From assembly GCA_018780645.1 (NCBI GenBank), contig JADMJJ010000011.1:186001-250000 (forward strand): a stretch of DNA of 64,000 nucleotides, given 5' to 3'. A program made the translations under genes and the position numbers. Numbering within the stretch: the first letter of the stretch is position 1; each line of letters begins with the position of its first letter. Of this stretch, positions 18,053-27,079 are shown in pieces. The notes under the pieces are model-generated. The model worked only from the letters and a program-made list of their open reading frames with translations, did no database searches and was not told the DNA's origin. This DNA is from Burkholderiaceae bacterium. GTDB taxonomy: Bacteria; Pseudomonadota; Gammaproteobacteria; Burkholderiales; Burkholderiaceae_C.

Positions 18053-19464
18053 GCGCGGTGGCCAGCGCTCTGGGCTCGGGTTTGCGGCGGCTCCCGCTGC
18101 GCACACGCCTGCTGCTGGCGCTGGGCCTGTCGCTGACGCTGGTGCTGGGCGCGGCCCTGCTGCTCGATTTACGCGGCACCGAGCGCCTGGCCGATCAGGC
18201 CTTTGATCAGGCCCTGCTGAATACCGCCACCGCGCTGGCCGCCCGGCTGGAGATCGACACCGACAACGACCTTGAGGCTGACCTCCCGGTCTCGGCGCAG
18301 GCCCTGCTGCAGGCCGATCCGCTGGACCGGCTCTATCTCGCCATCTTCGACGGCCCTGGCAAGCTGGTCTGGGGGGATGCAAGGCTGGTGCCCCATGCCG
18401 GCGCGAGCGCCGACCCGCTCAGCACGACGGGTAGCGCCAGTCTGGACCAGCAGCCCGTCCGGGTGCTGGTGCTGCGCAGGCAGGGCCCCGGGCAACGCGC
18501 GGTGATCGTCGTGGCCGAAACACTGAACAAGCGCCGCGACGCCAGCGCGCAGATGCAGATGCGCTCGCTGCGCCTCGGCCTGGCCATGCTGCTGGCCGCC
18601 CTGCTGGGGCTCTACCTCAGCACACGCAGCGTGCTCGCCCCGCTGGAGCGCTTCACGCGCGACATCACCGGTCGCGCCCATCGCGATCTGCGACCCTTCG
18701 ATGTCGAGCAATCCGGGGCCGAGGTGGCCGCCCTGGCGCAGGCCTTGAACCTGCTGATGGCACGGCTGCGCGACTCCGCCCATGCGCAGCGGGCCTTCAT
18801 CGGTGACGCCGCGCATCAGCTGCGCACGCCGATCGCGGCGCTGTCGCTGCAGCTCGAAATGGCCATGCAGGACCATGCGACCGTCCTGTGCGGGCCGGAG
18901 CAGGACCAGCTCCTGCTGCGGCTGCAGACGATGCAGGCGCTGGTCGGCCGCCTCCAGCACATGGTGCAGCGCGTGCTGAGCCTGTCCAGGGCGAGCTCCG
19001 AGGCAGGCAGCAACCAGGTGCCCGCTCCGGTGGACCTGGCCGATGTGGCCGAGGCCTGTGCCGGCCTGTTCGTGGATCGCGCCCGCCTGGCCGGCATTGA
19101 CCTCGGCTTCGAGCTGCTGCCGGCCGTGGTCGTCGGCTGGGAGGGCGAACTGCAGGAACTGCTGTCCAATCTGATCGACAACGCGCTGAACCACGGCGGC
19201 GGCCGGGTCACCGTGCGTACGCGTGACCTGGCCCCGGGCGCGCTGCTGGAAGTCGAGGATGAGGGACCTGGCTTCGACGCCGATCTGGCGGCCACGGTGT
19301 TCGAGCGCCACCGCCGCGGCTCTGACAGCAGCGGTGCCGGGCTGGGCCTCTCGATCGCCCGTGCCATTGCCGAGCACCATGGCGCACAGCTGACGCTTCA
19401 GGCCCGCGACGACGGTACCGGCACGGTGGCGCGGCTGGTGTTCGGGCCGCCGCCCAAGACCTGA
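18043..19464 (+). CDS. Sensor histidine kinase
   Basis: A 473-residue inner-membrane kinase. The first membrane segment is about 22-45, followed by a periplasmic sensor of about 120 residues, a second segment about 175-195 (LGLAMLLAALLGLYLS) and a HAMP region. The H-box is FIGDAAHQLRTPIAALSLQLE, the N-box is LLSNLIDNALNHGG, then DEGPGF and GAGLGLSIARAIAEHHG. It overlaps the response regulator gene, so ATG 18043 or 18049 is the start. The sensor resembles the 2CSK_N type of TctE-like kinases. The signal is unknown; sulfide or thiosulfate is a guess from the neighbours. Confidence 0.92.
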   Translation: MRMSAVASALGSGLRRLPLRTRLLLALGLSLTLVLGAALLLDLRGTERLADQAFDQALLNTATALAARLEIDTDNDLEADLPVSAQALLQADPLDRLYLAIFDGPGKLVWGDARLVPHAGASADPLSTTGSASLDQQPVRVLVLRRQGPGQRAVIVVAETLNKRRDASAQMQMRSLRLGLAMLLAALLGLYLSTRSVLAPLERFTRDITGRAHRDLRPFDVEQSGAEVAALAQALNLLMARLRDSAHAQRAFIGDAAHQLRTPIAALSLQLEMAMQDHATVLCGPEQDQLLLRLQTMQALVGRLQHMVQRVLSLSRASSEAGSNQVPAPVDLADVAEACAGLFVDRARLAGIDLGFELLPAVVVGWEGELQELLSNLIDNALNHGGGRVTVRTRDLAPGALLEVEDEGPGFDADLAATVFERHRRGSDSSGAGLGLSIARAIAEHHGAQLTLQARDDGTGTVARLVFGPPPKT

Positions 19465-19620
19465 CAGCCAACCGGCCCCAGGCCGAGCGCCTGCCACAGG
19501 ATCATGCCGGCAATGGTGCGATTGCGCGTGGCGATCAGCCTGAGCACCGCGATCCATCGCGTTGACCTTGTGATTGCTGAGCGGCGAGGCCTGGATCGCC
19601 TCCAGCAGCCCAGGGTTGCG

Positions 19621-21438
19621 CTACGGCCAGCTCACCAGCCTGGCCAACTCGGTACCGCCAATCGGTGGCCGGGTCAGCCAGGGCACGATGAAGCTGCGCC
19701 TGGCCAGTCCGGCCGCCATGCGCGCCATCTGCTTGCGCTCGCCGTCCAGGCGCACCGCCAGCAGGGGGTCTTGCGTGCCGGCCGCCAGCACGCTCTTGTT
19801 CAGCACCCAGGCATAGGGTTCGATGCCGGCGCGGCGCAGGTCATCCTGCAGCGCGGCGGCCTGCGATACCGGCGTCACTTCCGGCAAGGTCACCAGAATG
19901 ATCTTGGTGTACGCACCGTCCTGCAAACGCATCAAGGGGGTCACGACGCGTGCGGCGCCCGACCCTTCGAACTCGCGCATCATCTGCCGGTGGTAGGCAC
20001 CGGTGGCATCCATCAACAGCAGCGAATGCCCGGTGGGCGCGGTGTCCAGCACGACAAAGGCGCTGCGTGCCTCGCTGACGATGCGCGAGAAGGCGTGGAA
20101 GACGGCCACCTCCTCGGTACAGGGCGAGCGCAGGTCTTCCAGCAGTAGTGCCTGCTCCTGCTCGTTCAAATGGGGCGACTTGGCCGCCATGATCTTGTCG
20201 ATATAGCGCTGCGTCTCGACCTTGGGATCGATGCGGTCCACGCGCAGGCCCGGCACCTCGCCGTCCAGTGTGCCGGCCAGGTGGGCGGCCGGATCGGTGG
20301 TGCTCAGGTGCACGGTCTTGCCCCGTTGCACCAGGCCTATGGCCAGCGCGGCGGCCACCGTGGTCTTGCCCACGCCGCCCTTGCCCATCACCATGATCAG
20401 GCCATGGCCGGTGGCGGCCAGTTCATCGGCCAGGGCGGCGAGCCCCTGACCGCCCTCAGGCTGAACCATGACAGGCCTCGACGTGACGGTTGCCATGTCG
20501 CCCGCGCCGCCGCGCAACAGCGCCCGCAGGGCCGGCAGACCCACGGTGTCGAAGGCGCGCAGCGGCACGCTGTCTTGCGGCAGTTCGCGCAGCGAGGTGG
20601 GCATCTCGGCCAGGGCCTGCTGGCCAAGGGCCTCGATGGCGCAGGCCACCGCGTCACCGCGTTCGCTGGCATGGAATAGGCCGTTGATCGCCAGCCGCTG
20701 GTTGTTCAGGCCCAGCAGGCGCAACTCTTCCGAGGTTCGCGCCGCCTCGGCAATGGCGCCCCTGTCCGGCCGGGTCACCAGCACGACGGTCGTCAGCACC
20801 GGGTCGCTGAGGGCCGCCAGCGCCGCCCTGAAGCGCTGCTCCTGCAGCTTCAGGCCCGAGTGCGGCCCCAGGCAGGAGGCACCCCTGTCATTGCCTTCGA
20901 GAAAGCCGCTCCAGGCCTTGGGCAGGCTGAGCAGGCGCAGTGTATGGCCGGTCGGTGCGGTGTCGAAGACGATGTGGTCATAGCGCTCGGCGCGGCCGGA
21001 CAGCAGCGAGGCGAACTCGTCGAACGAGGCAATCTCCGTCGTACAGGCGCCGGACAGCTGCTCGCGCACCGTGGCCAGCTCAACGTCCGTGGCGACCTCG
21101 CCCATTTGCGCCAGCACGCGCTGCCGGTAGGACTCCGCCGCTGCGTCGGGGTCGATGTTCAGCACCTCAAGGCCCGGTGCGCCAGGGACCGGCGTGGGAA
21201 GGTTGCACAGGGTGATGCCCAGCATCTCGTCGAGATTCGATGCCGCGTCGGTACTGACCAGCAGCACCCGTCTGCCGGCGTCGGCCAGGGCCAGCGCCGT
21301 GGCGGTGGACAGCGAGGTCTTGCCCACACCGCCCTTGCCGGTGAAGAACAGATGGCGGGTGGCCCGGGCGAGAAAACCCGGGGCCTCGGACAACGGCGTC
21401 TCGATTATCAACAGGGACTCCTCGGAACCGGTAGGCAT
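19621..21438 (-). CDS. arsA: Arsenite-stimulated ATPase ArsA
   Basis: ATPase subunit that energises arsenite export. The 605 residues form two homologous halves, with P-loops GKGGVGKT at 34-41 and 352-359 and DTAPTGH at 159-165 and 465-471. The three As(III)-binding cysteines are present: C132 (SGACTTEIASF), C189 (GASCLGP) and C440 (SPCTEEVAVF). No arsD chaperone gene is present and the partner is an ACR3 carrier, not ArsB. It is the last gene of the minus-strand operon arsC-arsC-acr3-arsA. A 156-bp gap with no feature separates it from the kinase gene. Confidence 0.96.
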   Translation of the reverse strand: MPTGSEESLLIIETPLSEAPGFLARATRHLFFTGKGGVGKTSLSTATALALADAGRRVLLVSTDAASNLDEMLGITLCNLPTPVPGAPGLEVLNIDPDAAAESYRQRVLAQMGEVATDVELATVREQLSGACTTEIASFDEFASLLSGRAERYDHIVFDTAPTGHTLRLLSLPKAWSGFLEGNDRGASCLGPHSGLKLQEQRFRAALAALSDPVLTTVVLVTRPDRGAIAEAARTSEELRLLGLNNQRLAINGLFHASERGDAVACAIEALGQQALAEMPTSLRELPQDSVPLRAFDTVGLPALRALLRGGAGDMATVTSRPVMVQPEGGQGLAALADELAATGHGLIMVMGKGGVGKTTVAAALAIGLVQRGKTVHLSTTDPAAHLAGTLDGEVPGLRVDRIDPKVETQRYIDKIMAAKSPHLNEQEQALLLEDLRSPCTEEVAVFHAFSRIVSEARSAFVVLDTAPTGHSLLLMDATGAYHRQMMREFEGSGAARVVTPLMRLQDGAYTKIILVTLPEVTPVSQAAALQDDLRRAGIEPYAWVLNKSVLAAGTQDPLLAVRLDGERKQMARMAAGLARRSFIVPWLTRPPIGGTELARLVSWP

Positions 21439-21481
21439 GGCTCAAGCATGCACCCGAACCCGGGCTAGGGCTTGAGCCGCA

Positions 21482-22552
21482 TCAAGCCGCGCCGCGTTCG
21501 TACCAGCCCTTGCTGGAATTGACCCAGCGCACCACCAGCAGCATTACCGGCACCTCGATCAGCACGCCGACCACGGTGGCCAGCGCCGCGCCGGAGTCGA
21601 AGCCGAACAGGCTGATCGCGGCGGCCACCGCCAGCTCGAAGAAGTTGGAGGCGCCGATCAGCGCCGAGGGACAGGCCACGCTGTGCGACTCGCCGGCGCG
21701 GCGGTTCAGCCAATAGGCCAGACCGGAGTTGAAGAACACCTGTATCAGTATCGGCACGGCCAGCATCGCAATCACTAGCGGCTGCTTGATGATGGCCTCG
21801 CCCTGGAAGGCGAACAGCAGCACCAGCGTGGCCAGCAAGGCGGTGATGGACCAGGGGCCGATGCGCGCCAGCGTCGCATCGAAGCTGGCCTGGCCCTTGG
21901 CCAGCAGCAGCTTGCGCCAGAGCTGGGCGATCGCCACCGGAATGACGATGTAGAGCACGACCGATGTGATCAGCGTGTCCCAGGGCACGATGATGGACGA
22001 CATGCCCAGCAGCAGGGCCACGATGGGCGCGAAGGCGAACACCATGATGGCGTCGTTCAACGCCACCTGTGACAGCGTGAACAGGGCGTTGCCGCCGGTC
22101 AGCCGGCTCCAGACGAAGACCATCGCCGTGCACGGGGCCGCGGCCAACAGTATCAGGCCGGCCACATAGCTGTCGAGCTGATCGGCGGGCAGATAGGGGG
22201 CAAATACCTGGCGGATGAAGATCCAGCCCAGCAGGGCCATCGAAAAGGGCTTGACCGCCCAGTTGATGAACAGCGTGATGCCTATGCCCTTCCAGTGTTG
22301 GCTGACCTGATGCAGCGACCCGAAGTCCACCTTCAGCAACATCGGGATGATCATCACCCAGATCAGCAGGCCCACCGGCAGATTGACCTTGGCGTACTCC
22401 ATGCGGCCGACGGCCTGGAAGACGCCGGGCATCAGCTGCCCGAGCACGATGCCGGCCGCGATGCACAGCAGGACCCAGACGGTCAGGTAGCGCTCGAACA
22501 GGCTCATGGGCGCAGGGGCGGTGGGCTTCTCAATGGCGAATGTGGTGCTCAT
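21482..22552 (-). CDS. acr3: Arsenite efflux carrier, ACR3 family
   Basis: Inner-membrane As(OH)3 exporter of 356 residues with ten predicted segments. The essential cysteine is C141 in AAAPCTAMVFVWS. Other family blocks are NLPVGLLIWVMIIPMLLKVDF near the start and the late NFFELAVAAAI. It lies 7 bp after the second arsC and 43 bp before arsA, so ATP-driven export by an Acr3-ArsA complex is likely. The name arsB is also used for this family in databases, but the protein is not of the ArsB fold. Confidence 0.95.
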   Translation of the reverse strand: MSTTFAIEKPTAPAPMSLFERYLTVWVLLCIAAGIVLGQLMPGVFQAVGRMEYAKVNLPVGLLIWVMIIPMLLKVDFGSLHQVSQHWKGIGITLFINWAVKPFSMALLGWIFIRQVFAPYLPADQLDSYVAGLILLAAAPCTAMVFVWSRLTGGNALFTLSQVALNDAIMVFAFAPIVALLLGMSSIIVPWDTLITSVVLYIVIPVAIAQLWRKLLLAKGQASFDATLARIGPWSITALLATLVLLFAFQGEAIIKQPLVIAMLAVPILIQVFFNSGLAYWLNRRAGESHSVACPSALIGASNFFELAVAAAISLFGFDSGAALATVVGVLIEVPVMLLVVRWVNSSKGWYERGAA

Positions 22553-22559
22553 GCTTGTC

Positions 22560-23072
22560 TCAGCTGCGGCCGATTTCGATCAAGGCGGCCTGCAGCGCTG
22601 CCCTGTCCATGGTGTCAAGAGGCAGGGCCAGCAGCTGCAGCATGCGGTAGCCTATGGCCTGGCGGGTCAACTCGAAGGCGCGGCGCTTGCCTTCGTCGCC
22701 GCCCTCGGCATTCGATGGATCAGGATAGCCCCAGTGCACCTTGACCGGCTGGCCACCGTCCGGGTTGCTGCCGAAGAACACCGGACACTGCTCGGCGGCG
22801 GCGCTGTCGCAGACGGTGATCACGATCGACAGCGCGGGCGCGCCGGGCGCCGTGAACTCGTCCCAGCTCTTGCTGCGATAGCCTGTGGTCGCGATGCCCG
22901 CGTTGTTCAGCGCCTCGATGGCAAAGGGATTGAGGCGACCGCTCGGCGCACTGCCGGCGCTGTGCGCGACAACGTCGCGGCCCAGCCGGGCCGCCAAATG
23001 GTTGAGCATGCCCTCGGACAGCACGCTTCGCGCCGAGTTGTGCGTACAGAGAATCAGGATATGAGTGCTCAT
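22560..23072 (-). CDS. arsC: Arsenate reductase, LMW phosphatase type (second copy)
   Basis: A 170-residue reductase of the low-molecular-weight tyrosine phosphatase fold. The catalytic loop is CTHNSARS with C9, and the relay cysteines are C88 (VCDSA) and C96 (EQCPVF). This three-cysteine layout is that of thioredoxin-linked ArsC. The loop has H where most have G, unlike its neighbour with CTGNSARS. ATG 23072 is the start; a TTG one codon earlier is less likely. It follows the first copy by 23 bp. Confidence 0.93.
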   Translation of the reverse strand: MSTHILILCTHNSARSVLSEGMLNHLAARLGRDVVAHSAGSAPSGRLNPFAIEALNNAGIATTGYRSKSWDEFTAPGAPALSIVITVCDSAAAEQCPVFFGSNPDGGQPVKVHWGYPDPSNAEGGDEGKRRAFELTRQAIGYRMLQLLALPLDTMDRAALQAALIEIGRS

Positions 23073-23095
23073 CAATGGTCCGTTGTTCTTTGGGG

Positions 23096-23590
23096 TCAGG
23101 CCTTGCCGAGCTTGTGCAGCTCCTGCTGCAACGACATCGCGTCGAGCCGCTCCAGCGGCAGCGCCAGCATCAGTTCGATGCGCCGTTTCAGTATCACGGC
23201 TGTGTCGGTGAAGGCGCGCAGCTTGATCTCGTCCGGGCCCTGCACCGCAGCGGGGTCTTCGACGCCCCAGTGCGCGGTCATCGGCTGGCCCGGCCAGACC
23301 GGGCAGACCTCGCCGGCGGCCTTGTCGCAGACGGTGAAGACGAAGTCCAGATCGGACGCCCCCGCCCCGGCGAACTCGTCCCAGCTCTTGCTGCGGAAGC
23401 CGTCGGTCGGAATATGCAGCCTTGAGAGCGTCTGCAGCGCCAGCGGATTCACCTCGCCGGCGGGATGGCTGCCGGCAGAAAAGACCTGAAAGCGTGCCCC
23501 GCCCAGATGCCGCATCAGGCCCTCGGCGATGATGGAGCGTGCCGAGTTGCCGGTGCAGAGAAACAGCACCTTATAGGTTCTTTCCGTCAT
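23096..23590 (-). CDS. arsC: Arsenate reductase, LMW phosphatase type (first copy)
   Basis: A 164-residue thioredoxin-type arsenate reductase, first gene of the minus-strand ars operon. The catalytic loop is CTGNSARS (C12), with relay cysteines C88 and C96. About half of the residues match the next gene, so the two are diverged paralogues and not a recent duplication. The promoter region with ArsR-like site C lies 70-100 bp upstream. Confidence 0.93.
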   Translation of the reverse strand: MTERTYKVLFLCTGNSARSIIAEGLMRHLGGARFQVFSAGSHPAGEVNPLALQTLSRLHIPTDGFRSKSWDEFAGAGASDLDFVFTVCDKAAGEVCPVWPGQPMTAHWGVEDPAAVQGPDEIKLRAFTDTAVILKRRIELMLALPLERLDAMSLQQELHKLGKA

Positions 23591-23662
23591 AGGGCAGCCT
23601 GGAAGAATATGGGATTGGACGGGCGCTGGCAGCTGGGCACAGCGAATCTTGCAAACAATTTC

Positions 23663-23686
23663 ATATTTCTATCTTAATGGAAATAT
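23663..23686. promoter_or_regulatory. ArsR operator, site C
   Basis: ATATTTC-N10-GAAATAT, with TTAATGGAAATATAGG closely matching site A. It lies between the arsC-acr3-arsA operon (minus) and the universal stress gene (plus). A weak minus-strand promoter (TTGCCC, 16 bp, TAGAAA) overlaps it. Confidence 0.65.
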
Positions 23687-23808
23687 AGGGCAACCATAGC
23701 AGGCGAATATGTCAGTTTCATGACGGGCAGACCCTGATGCATCGCAAGCGTTGCCCGCCGGTCTTGCGCAAAAATACGCACAGCTGATCGACAAGTATGG
23801 AGTTGCCC

Positions 23809-24258
23809 ATGTACCAAAGCCTGCTTGTGCCCATCGATGGCAGCGCCACCGCCGAGCGCGGTCTTCAGGAGGCGATGGAGCTGGCCGAGCGGCTGCAGGC
23901 CAGGCTGTGTCTGCTCCATTTGATCGACGAGTCGCCGTTCGACATGGAACGGGCGCCGGCCAACGCCTATCAACAGGCGCGTCTGCATTGGCAGCGCGTG
24001 GGCGAGGCGCTGTTGACCGAGGCGCAGCAAAGAGCCAAGGCCCGCGGCATTGACTGCAGCATCCTGTTGCGCGAGGCCGGTCAACAGGGCGTGGCGGAGG
24101 CCATCATCGACACAGCAAGGCAGTGCGGCTGCGACATGATCGTGATGGGCACCCATGGCCGCCGCGGCCTGAGCCGGCTGACCTTGGGCAGCGATGCCGA
24201 GCTGGTGCTGCGCAGCAGCCCCGTGCCGGTGATGATGGTGCGCCAGCCCGAGCCCTGA
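23809..24258 (+). CDS. Universal stress protein, UspA family
   Basis: A 149-residue single-domain Usp. It starts MYQSLLVPIDGS and has the ATP-binding signature GTHGRRGLSRLTLGSDAELVLRSSPVPVMMV near the end (G-x2-G-x9-G-S type), so it belongs to the nucleotide-binding subgroup. GGAG six bases before ATG 23809 makes that the likely start; an ATG at 23797 is in frame. It is divergent from the ars operon across ArsR site C and may be induced by arsenite, which is inferred. Confidence 0.9.
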   Translation: MYQSLLVPIDGSATAERGLQEAMELAERLQARLCLLHLIDESPFDMERAPANAYQQARLHWQRVGEALLTEAQQRAKARGIDCSILLREAGQQGVAEAIIDTARQCGCDMIVMGTHGRRGLSRLTLGSDAELVLRSSPVPVMMVRQPEP

Positions 24259-24307
24259 GTCTGAGCTGCGGCCCTATGATGGGCGGCCACAGCTGCGGAG
24301 ACTTACC

Positions 24308-25225
24308 ATGGGCTTTAACATCGGAGGGTGCCTGACGGGGCTGGCGATCCTGCTGAGTGCCTCGCTGGCGCAGGCGCAACCGGCCGTGCGCGTGGCCTCG
24401 AAGATCGACACCGAGGGGGCGCTGCTGGGTCAGGTCTTGCTGCAGGTGCTGCAGGCCGGTGGCATCAAGACCGAGAACCGGTTGCAGCTGGGGGCCACCA
24501 AGATCGTGCGCACGGCGCTGACCGCCGGCCAGATCGACCTCTACCCCGAGTACACCGGCAACGGCGCCTTCTTCTTTGCCGACGAGAAGCACCCGGCCTG
24601 GAAGAGCGCCAAGGAGGGCTACGAACGCGTCAAGGCGCTGGACCTCGAAAAGCATCGCCTCGTCTGGCTCGAGCCGGCGCCGGCCAACAACACCTGGGCC
24701 ATTGCCGTGCGCCAGGACTTGGCCAAGGCGCATCAGCTCATCAATCTGGAGCAGTTCGGCCGCTGGATCACGGCTGGTGGCCAGTTCAAGCTTGCGGCCT
24801 CGGCCGAGTTCATCGAGCGCTCGGACGCCCTGCCCGCCTTCCAGGCCGCCTATGGCTTCAAGCTGGCCCAGAACCAGCTGTTGACACTGGCCGGTGGCGA
24901 CACCGCGGTGACGATCAAGGCCGCGGCCGAGAAGACCTCGGGCGTCAATGGCGCGATGGCCTATGGCACCGACGGCTCGCTGGCAGCGCTGGGCCTGGTG
25001 GTGCTGAGCGATCCCAAGGGCGTGCAGCCTGTCTATGCCCCGGCACCGGTGATACGCGCCGAGACGCTGGCGCAGTACCCGCGCATCAAGGAGTTGCTGG
25101 CGCCGGTGTTCAAGTCATTGGACGGCCCGACCCTGCAGATGCTCAATGCCCGTATCGCCGTCGAGGGGCAGGACGCCAGACAGGTGGCCGCCGCGTATCT
25201 GAAAGCCAAGGGCTTTGTCAAATAG
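24308..25225 (+). CDS. osmF: Quaternary-amine ABC importer, substrate-binding protein (OsmF/YehZ type)
   Basis: A 305-residue periplasmic binding protein with a signal peptide ending near AQAQ and the OpuAC fold. LGATKIVRTALTAGQIDLYPEYTGNGAFF is the typical ligand-binding region of OsmF and choline/betaine binders. It is the first gene of a four-gene operon in the same order as E. coli yehZYXW: binding protein, permease, ATPase, permease. E. coli OsmF-YehYXW is a low-affinity betaine importer induced by osmotic stress and RpoS. The ligand here is unproven. Confidence 0.88.
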   Translation: MGFNIGGCLTGLAILLSASLAQAQPAVRVASKIDTEGALLGQVLLQVLQAGGIKTENRLQLGATKIVRTALTAGQIDLYPEYTGNGAFFFADEKHPAWKSAKEGYERVKALDLEKHRLVWLEPAPANNTWAIAVRQDLAKAHQLINLEQFGRWITAGGQFKLAASAEFIERSDALPAFQAAYGFKLAQNQLLTLAGGDTAVTIKAAAEKTSGVNGAMAYGTDGSLAALGLVVLSDPKGVQPVYAPAPVIRAETLAQYPRIKELLAPVFKSLDGPTLQMLNARIAVEGQDARQVAAAYLKAKGFVK

Positions 25226-26339
25226 GCCTCGCAATCCCGTGCAGGCGGCTTTGATGGCGCTGGGCCTGGCGGCGGCGTTGAGTCTGGGCTTTCTGAGCCA
25301 TGCGCCGAACCGGCTCGCCAGCGGACGGGCGATTGCGCTGATCGAGCTGGCGCCCGCGTTGCTGGCGTTGCCCGTTCTGCTGCTGATCATGGGTGTCTTC
25401 ATGCCGCCCACGCGTCGCTGGCAGCTGGCGTCTGCTGTGGGCAATGCAGCACTGCTGCTGGGTCTGTTGTGGACCGCCGGTGATGCCGCCACGCACCTGG
25501 CCGAAGGCGCTACGCTCGCCCGCACCTCGCTCGGCGCAGGCTTCTGGGTGCTGGCCGCTGTTTGCCTGCTGGCGATCGCAGATGCGCTGCAGGGCTGGAT
25601 CGCAGCCGTCGTTGCAGCGGGTCTGGCTTGCGGCCTGGCCCTGCTGCTGGCCGGTGGCAGCTTGGATCAGCTTGCATTGATGAAGGAATACGCCAACCGC
25701 CAGGAGCTGTTCCATGACGCGCTGCGGCGCCACCTTCAGATCGTGCTGACCACGCTGCCGCCGGCCCTGTTGATCGGCCTGCCGCTCGGAGTGGCCGCGG
25801 CGCGCAGCCAGCGTCTGGGTCAGGCGCTTTTCCCGGTGTTGAACCTGGTACAGACCATCCCCTCGATCGCCCTGTTTGCCCTGCTGATCGCTCCGCTGGC
25901 GCTGCTCGCCGCGGCTTGGCCGCAGCTTGGGCGCTGGGGCTTTGCAGGCATTGGCCTCGCGCCGGCGGTGCTGGCCCTGGTGCTTTACAGCCTGCTGCCC
26001 ATCGTGCGCAGCACCGCCGCCGGGCTGCAGCAGGTGCCCGCGGCCGTGCTGGACAGCGCGCTAGGGATTGGCATGACCCCGCGGCAAATCTTCTGGCGCG
26101 TTGAAGTGCCGATCGCTCTGCCGTTGCTGCTGGCGGGCCTGCGCGTGGCCACCGTGCAGACGGTGGGGCTGGCGGTGGTCGCGGCGCTGATCGGCGCCGG
26201 TGGCCTGGGCAGCCTGATCTTCCAGGGTCTGCTGAGCAGTGCCGCCGATCTGGTCCTGCTGGGCGTGCTGCCGGTGCTGGCGCTGGGGCTGCTGGCCGAT
26301 GCGATGTTCAAGGGGCTGGTCCGGATGTTGGCGCAATGA
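25215..26339 (+). CDS. Quaternary-amine ABC importer, permease (YehY type)
   Basis: Inner-membrane permease. If translated from TTG 25215 it has 374 residues and overlaps the osmF stop; ATG 25254 gives 361. The first half has about five extra membrane segments. The second half is the BPD_transp_1 domain, with the coupling motif around ALGIGMTPRQIFWRVEVPIALPLLLAGLR. The stop overlaps the ATPase start by 4 bp. The longer form and N-terminal extension match YehY. Confidence 0.87.
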   Translation: MSNRPRNPVQAALMALGLAAALSLGFLSHAPNRLASGRAIALIELAPALLALPVLLLIMGVFMPPTRRWQLASAVGNAALLLGLLWTAGDAATHLAEGATLARTSLGAGFWVLAAVCLLAIADALQGWIAAVVAAGLACGLALLLAGGSLDQLALMKEYANRQELFHDALRRHLQIVLTTLPPALLIGLPLGVAAARSQRLGQALFPVLNLVQTIPSIALFALLIAPLALLAAAWPQLGRWGFAGIGLAPAVLALVLYSLLPIVRSTAAGLQQVPAAVLDSALGIGMTPRQIFWRVEVPIALPLLLAGLRVATVQTVGLAVVAALIGAGGLGSLIFQGLLSSAADLVLLGVLPVLALGLLADAMFKGLVRMLAQ

Positions 26340-27079
26340 TCGAGTTCCAGCAGATCGGTCTGAGCCTGGGCGGGAAGCCGGTCATCGCCGAGGTCTCGCT
26401 GCGCATTGCGCCGGGCGAGTTCGCGGTGCTGATCGGGCCATCGGGTGCGGGCAAGTCCAGCCTGCTGCGCATGGTCAACCGGCTGCTGGAGCCCGACCGC
26501 GGCCAGGTGCTCGTTGGCGGCGTGCCGGTGCGTGAGCTGGAACCGACCGCGCTGCGCCGGCGCATCGGCTATGTGATCCAGTCCACCGGACTGTTCCCGC
26601 ACCGCACGGTGGCGCAGAACATGGCCACCGTGCCCGGCCTGCTGCAGTGGCCGGTGGCGCGCATCGCCGCGCGCACGGCCGAGTTGATGGCCCTGCTGCA
26701 CCTGGACAAGGCCCTGGCCGAGCGCTACCCGCATCAGCTGTCGGGCGGCCAGCAGCAGCGCGTCGGCGTGGCGCGGGCGCTGGCGGCCGACCCCGAGATC
26801 CTGCTGATGGACGAGCCCTTTGCTGCGCTGGACGCGGTGACGCGCCGCGCGTTGCAGGCCGAGCTCCTGCAGATCCAGCGCAGCACGGGCAAGACGGTGC
26901 TGATGGTGACCCATGACCTGGACGAGGCGCTGCGCCTGGGCACTCGCATCCATCTGCTGGACGGTGGCCGGCTGCTGCAAAGCGGCACGCCGCTCGAGCT
27001 GATGACCCGGCCCGCAAGCCCCGAGGTGTCCGCCTTCCTGGGGCTGACCCTGGGCGACCCGCCGGGCCGCGAGCCATGA
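26336..27079 (+). CDS. Quaternary-amine ABC importer, ATPase (YehX type)
   Basis: A 247-residue ATP-binding subunit. Walker A is GPSGAGKSS at about 34-42, the signature [16 protein letters not shown], Walker [14 protein letters not shown] and the H-loop MVTHDLDEA. It lacks the C-terminal CBS pair of osmosensing OpuA/ProV ATPases, as YehX does. ATGA overlaps at both ends couple its translation to the two permeases. Confidence 0.92.
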   Translation: MIEFQQIGLSLGGKPVIAEVSLRIAPGEFAVLIGPSGAGKSSLLRMVNRLLEPDRGQVLVGGVPVRELEPTALRRRIGYVIQSTGLFPHRTVAQNMATVPGLLQWPVARIAARTAELMALLHLDKALAERYPHQLSGGQQQRVGVARALAADPEILLMDEPFAALDAVTRRALQAELLQIQRSTGKTVLMVTHDLDEALRLGTRIHLLDGGRLLQSGTPLELMTRPASPEVSAFLGLTLGDPPGREP

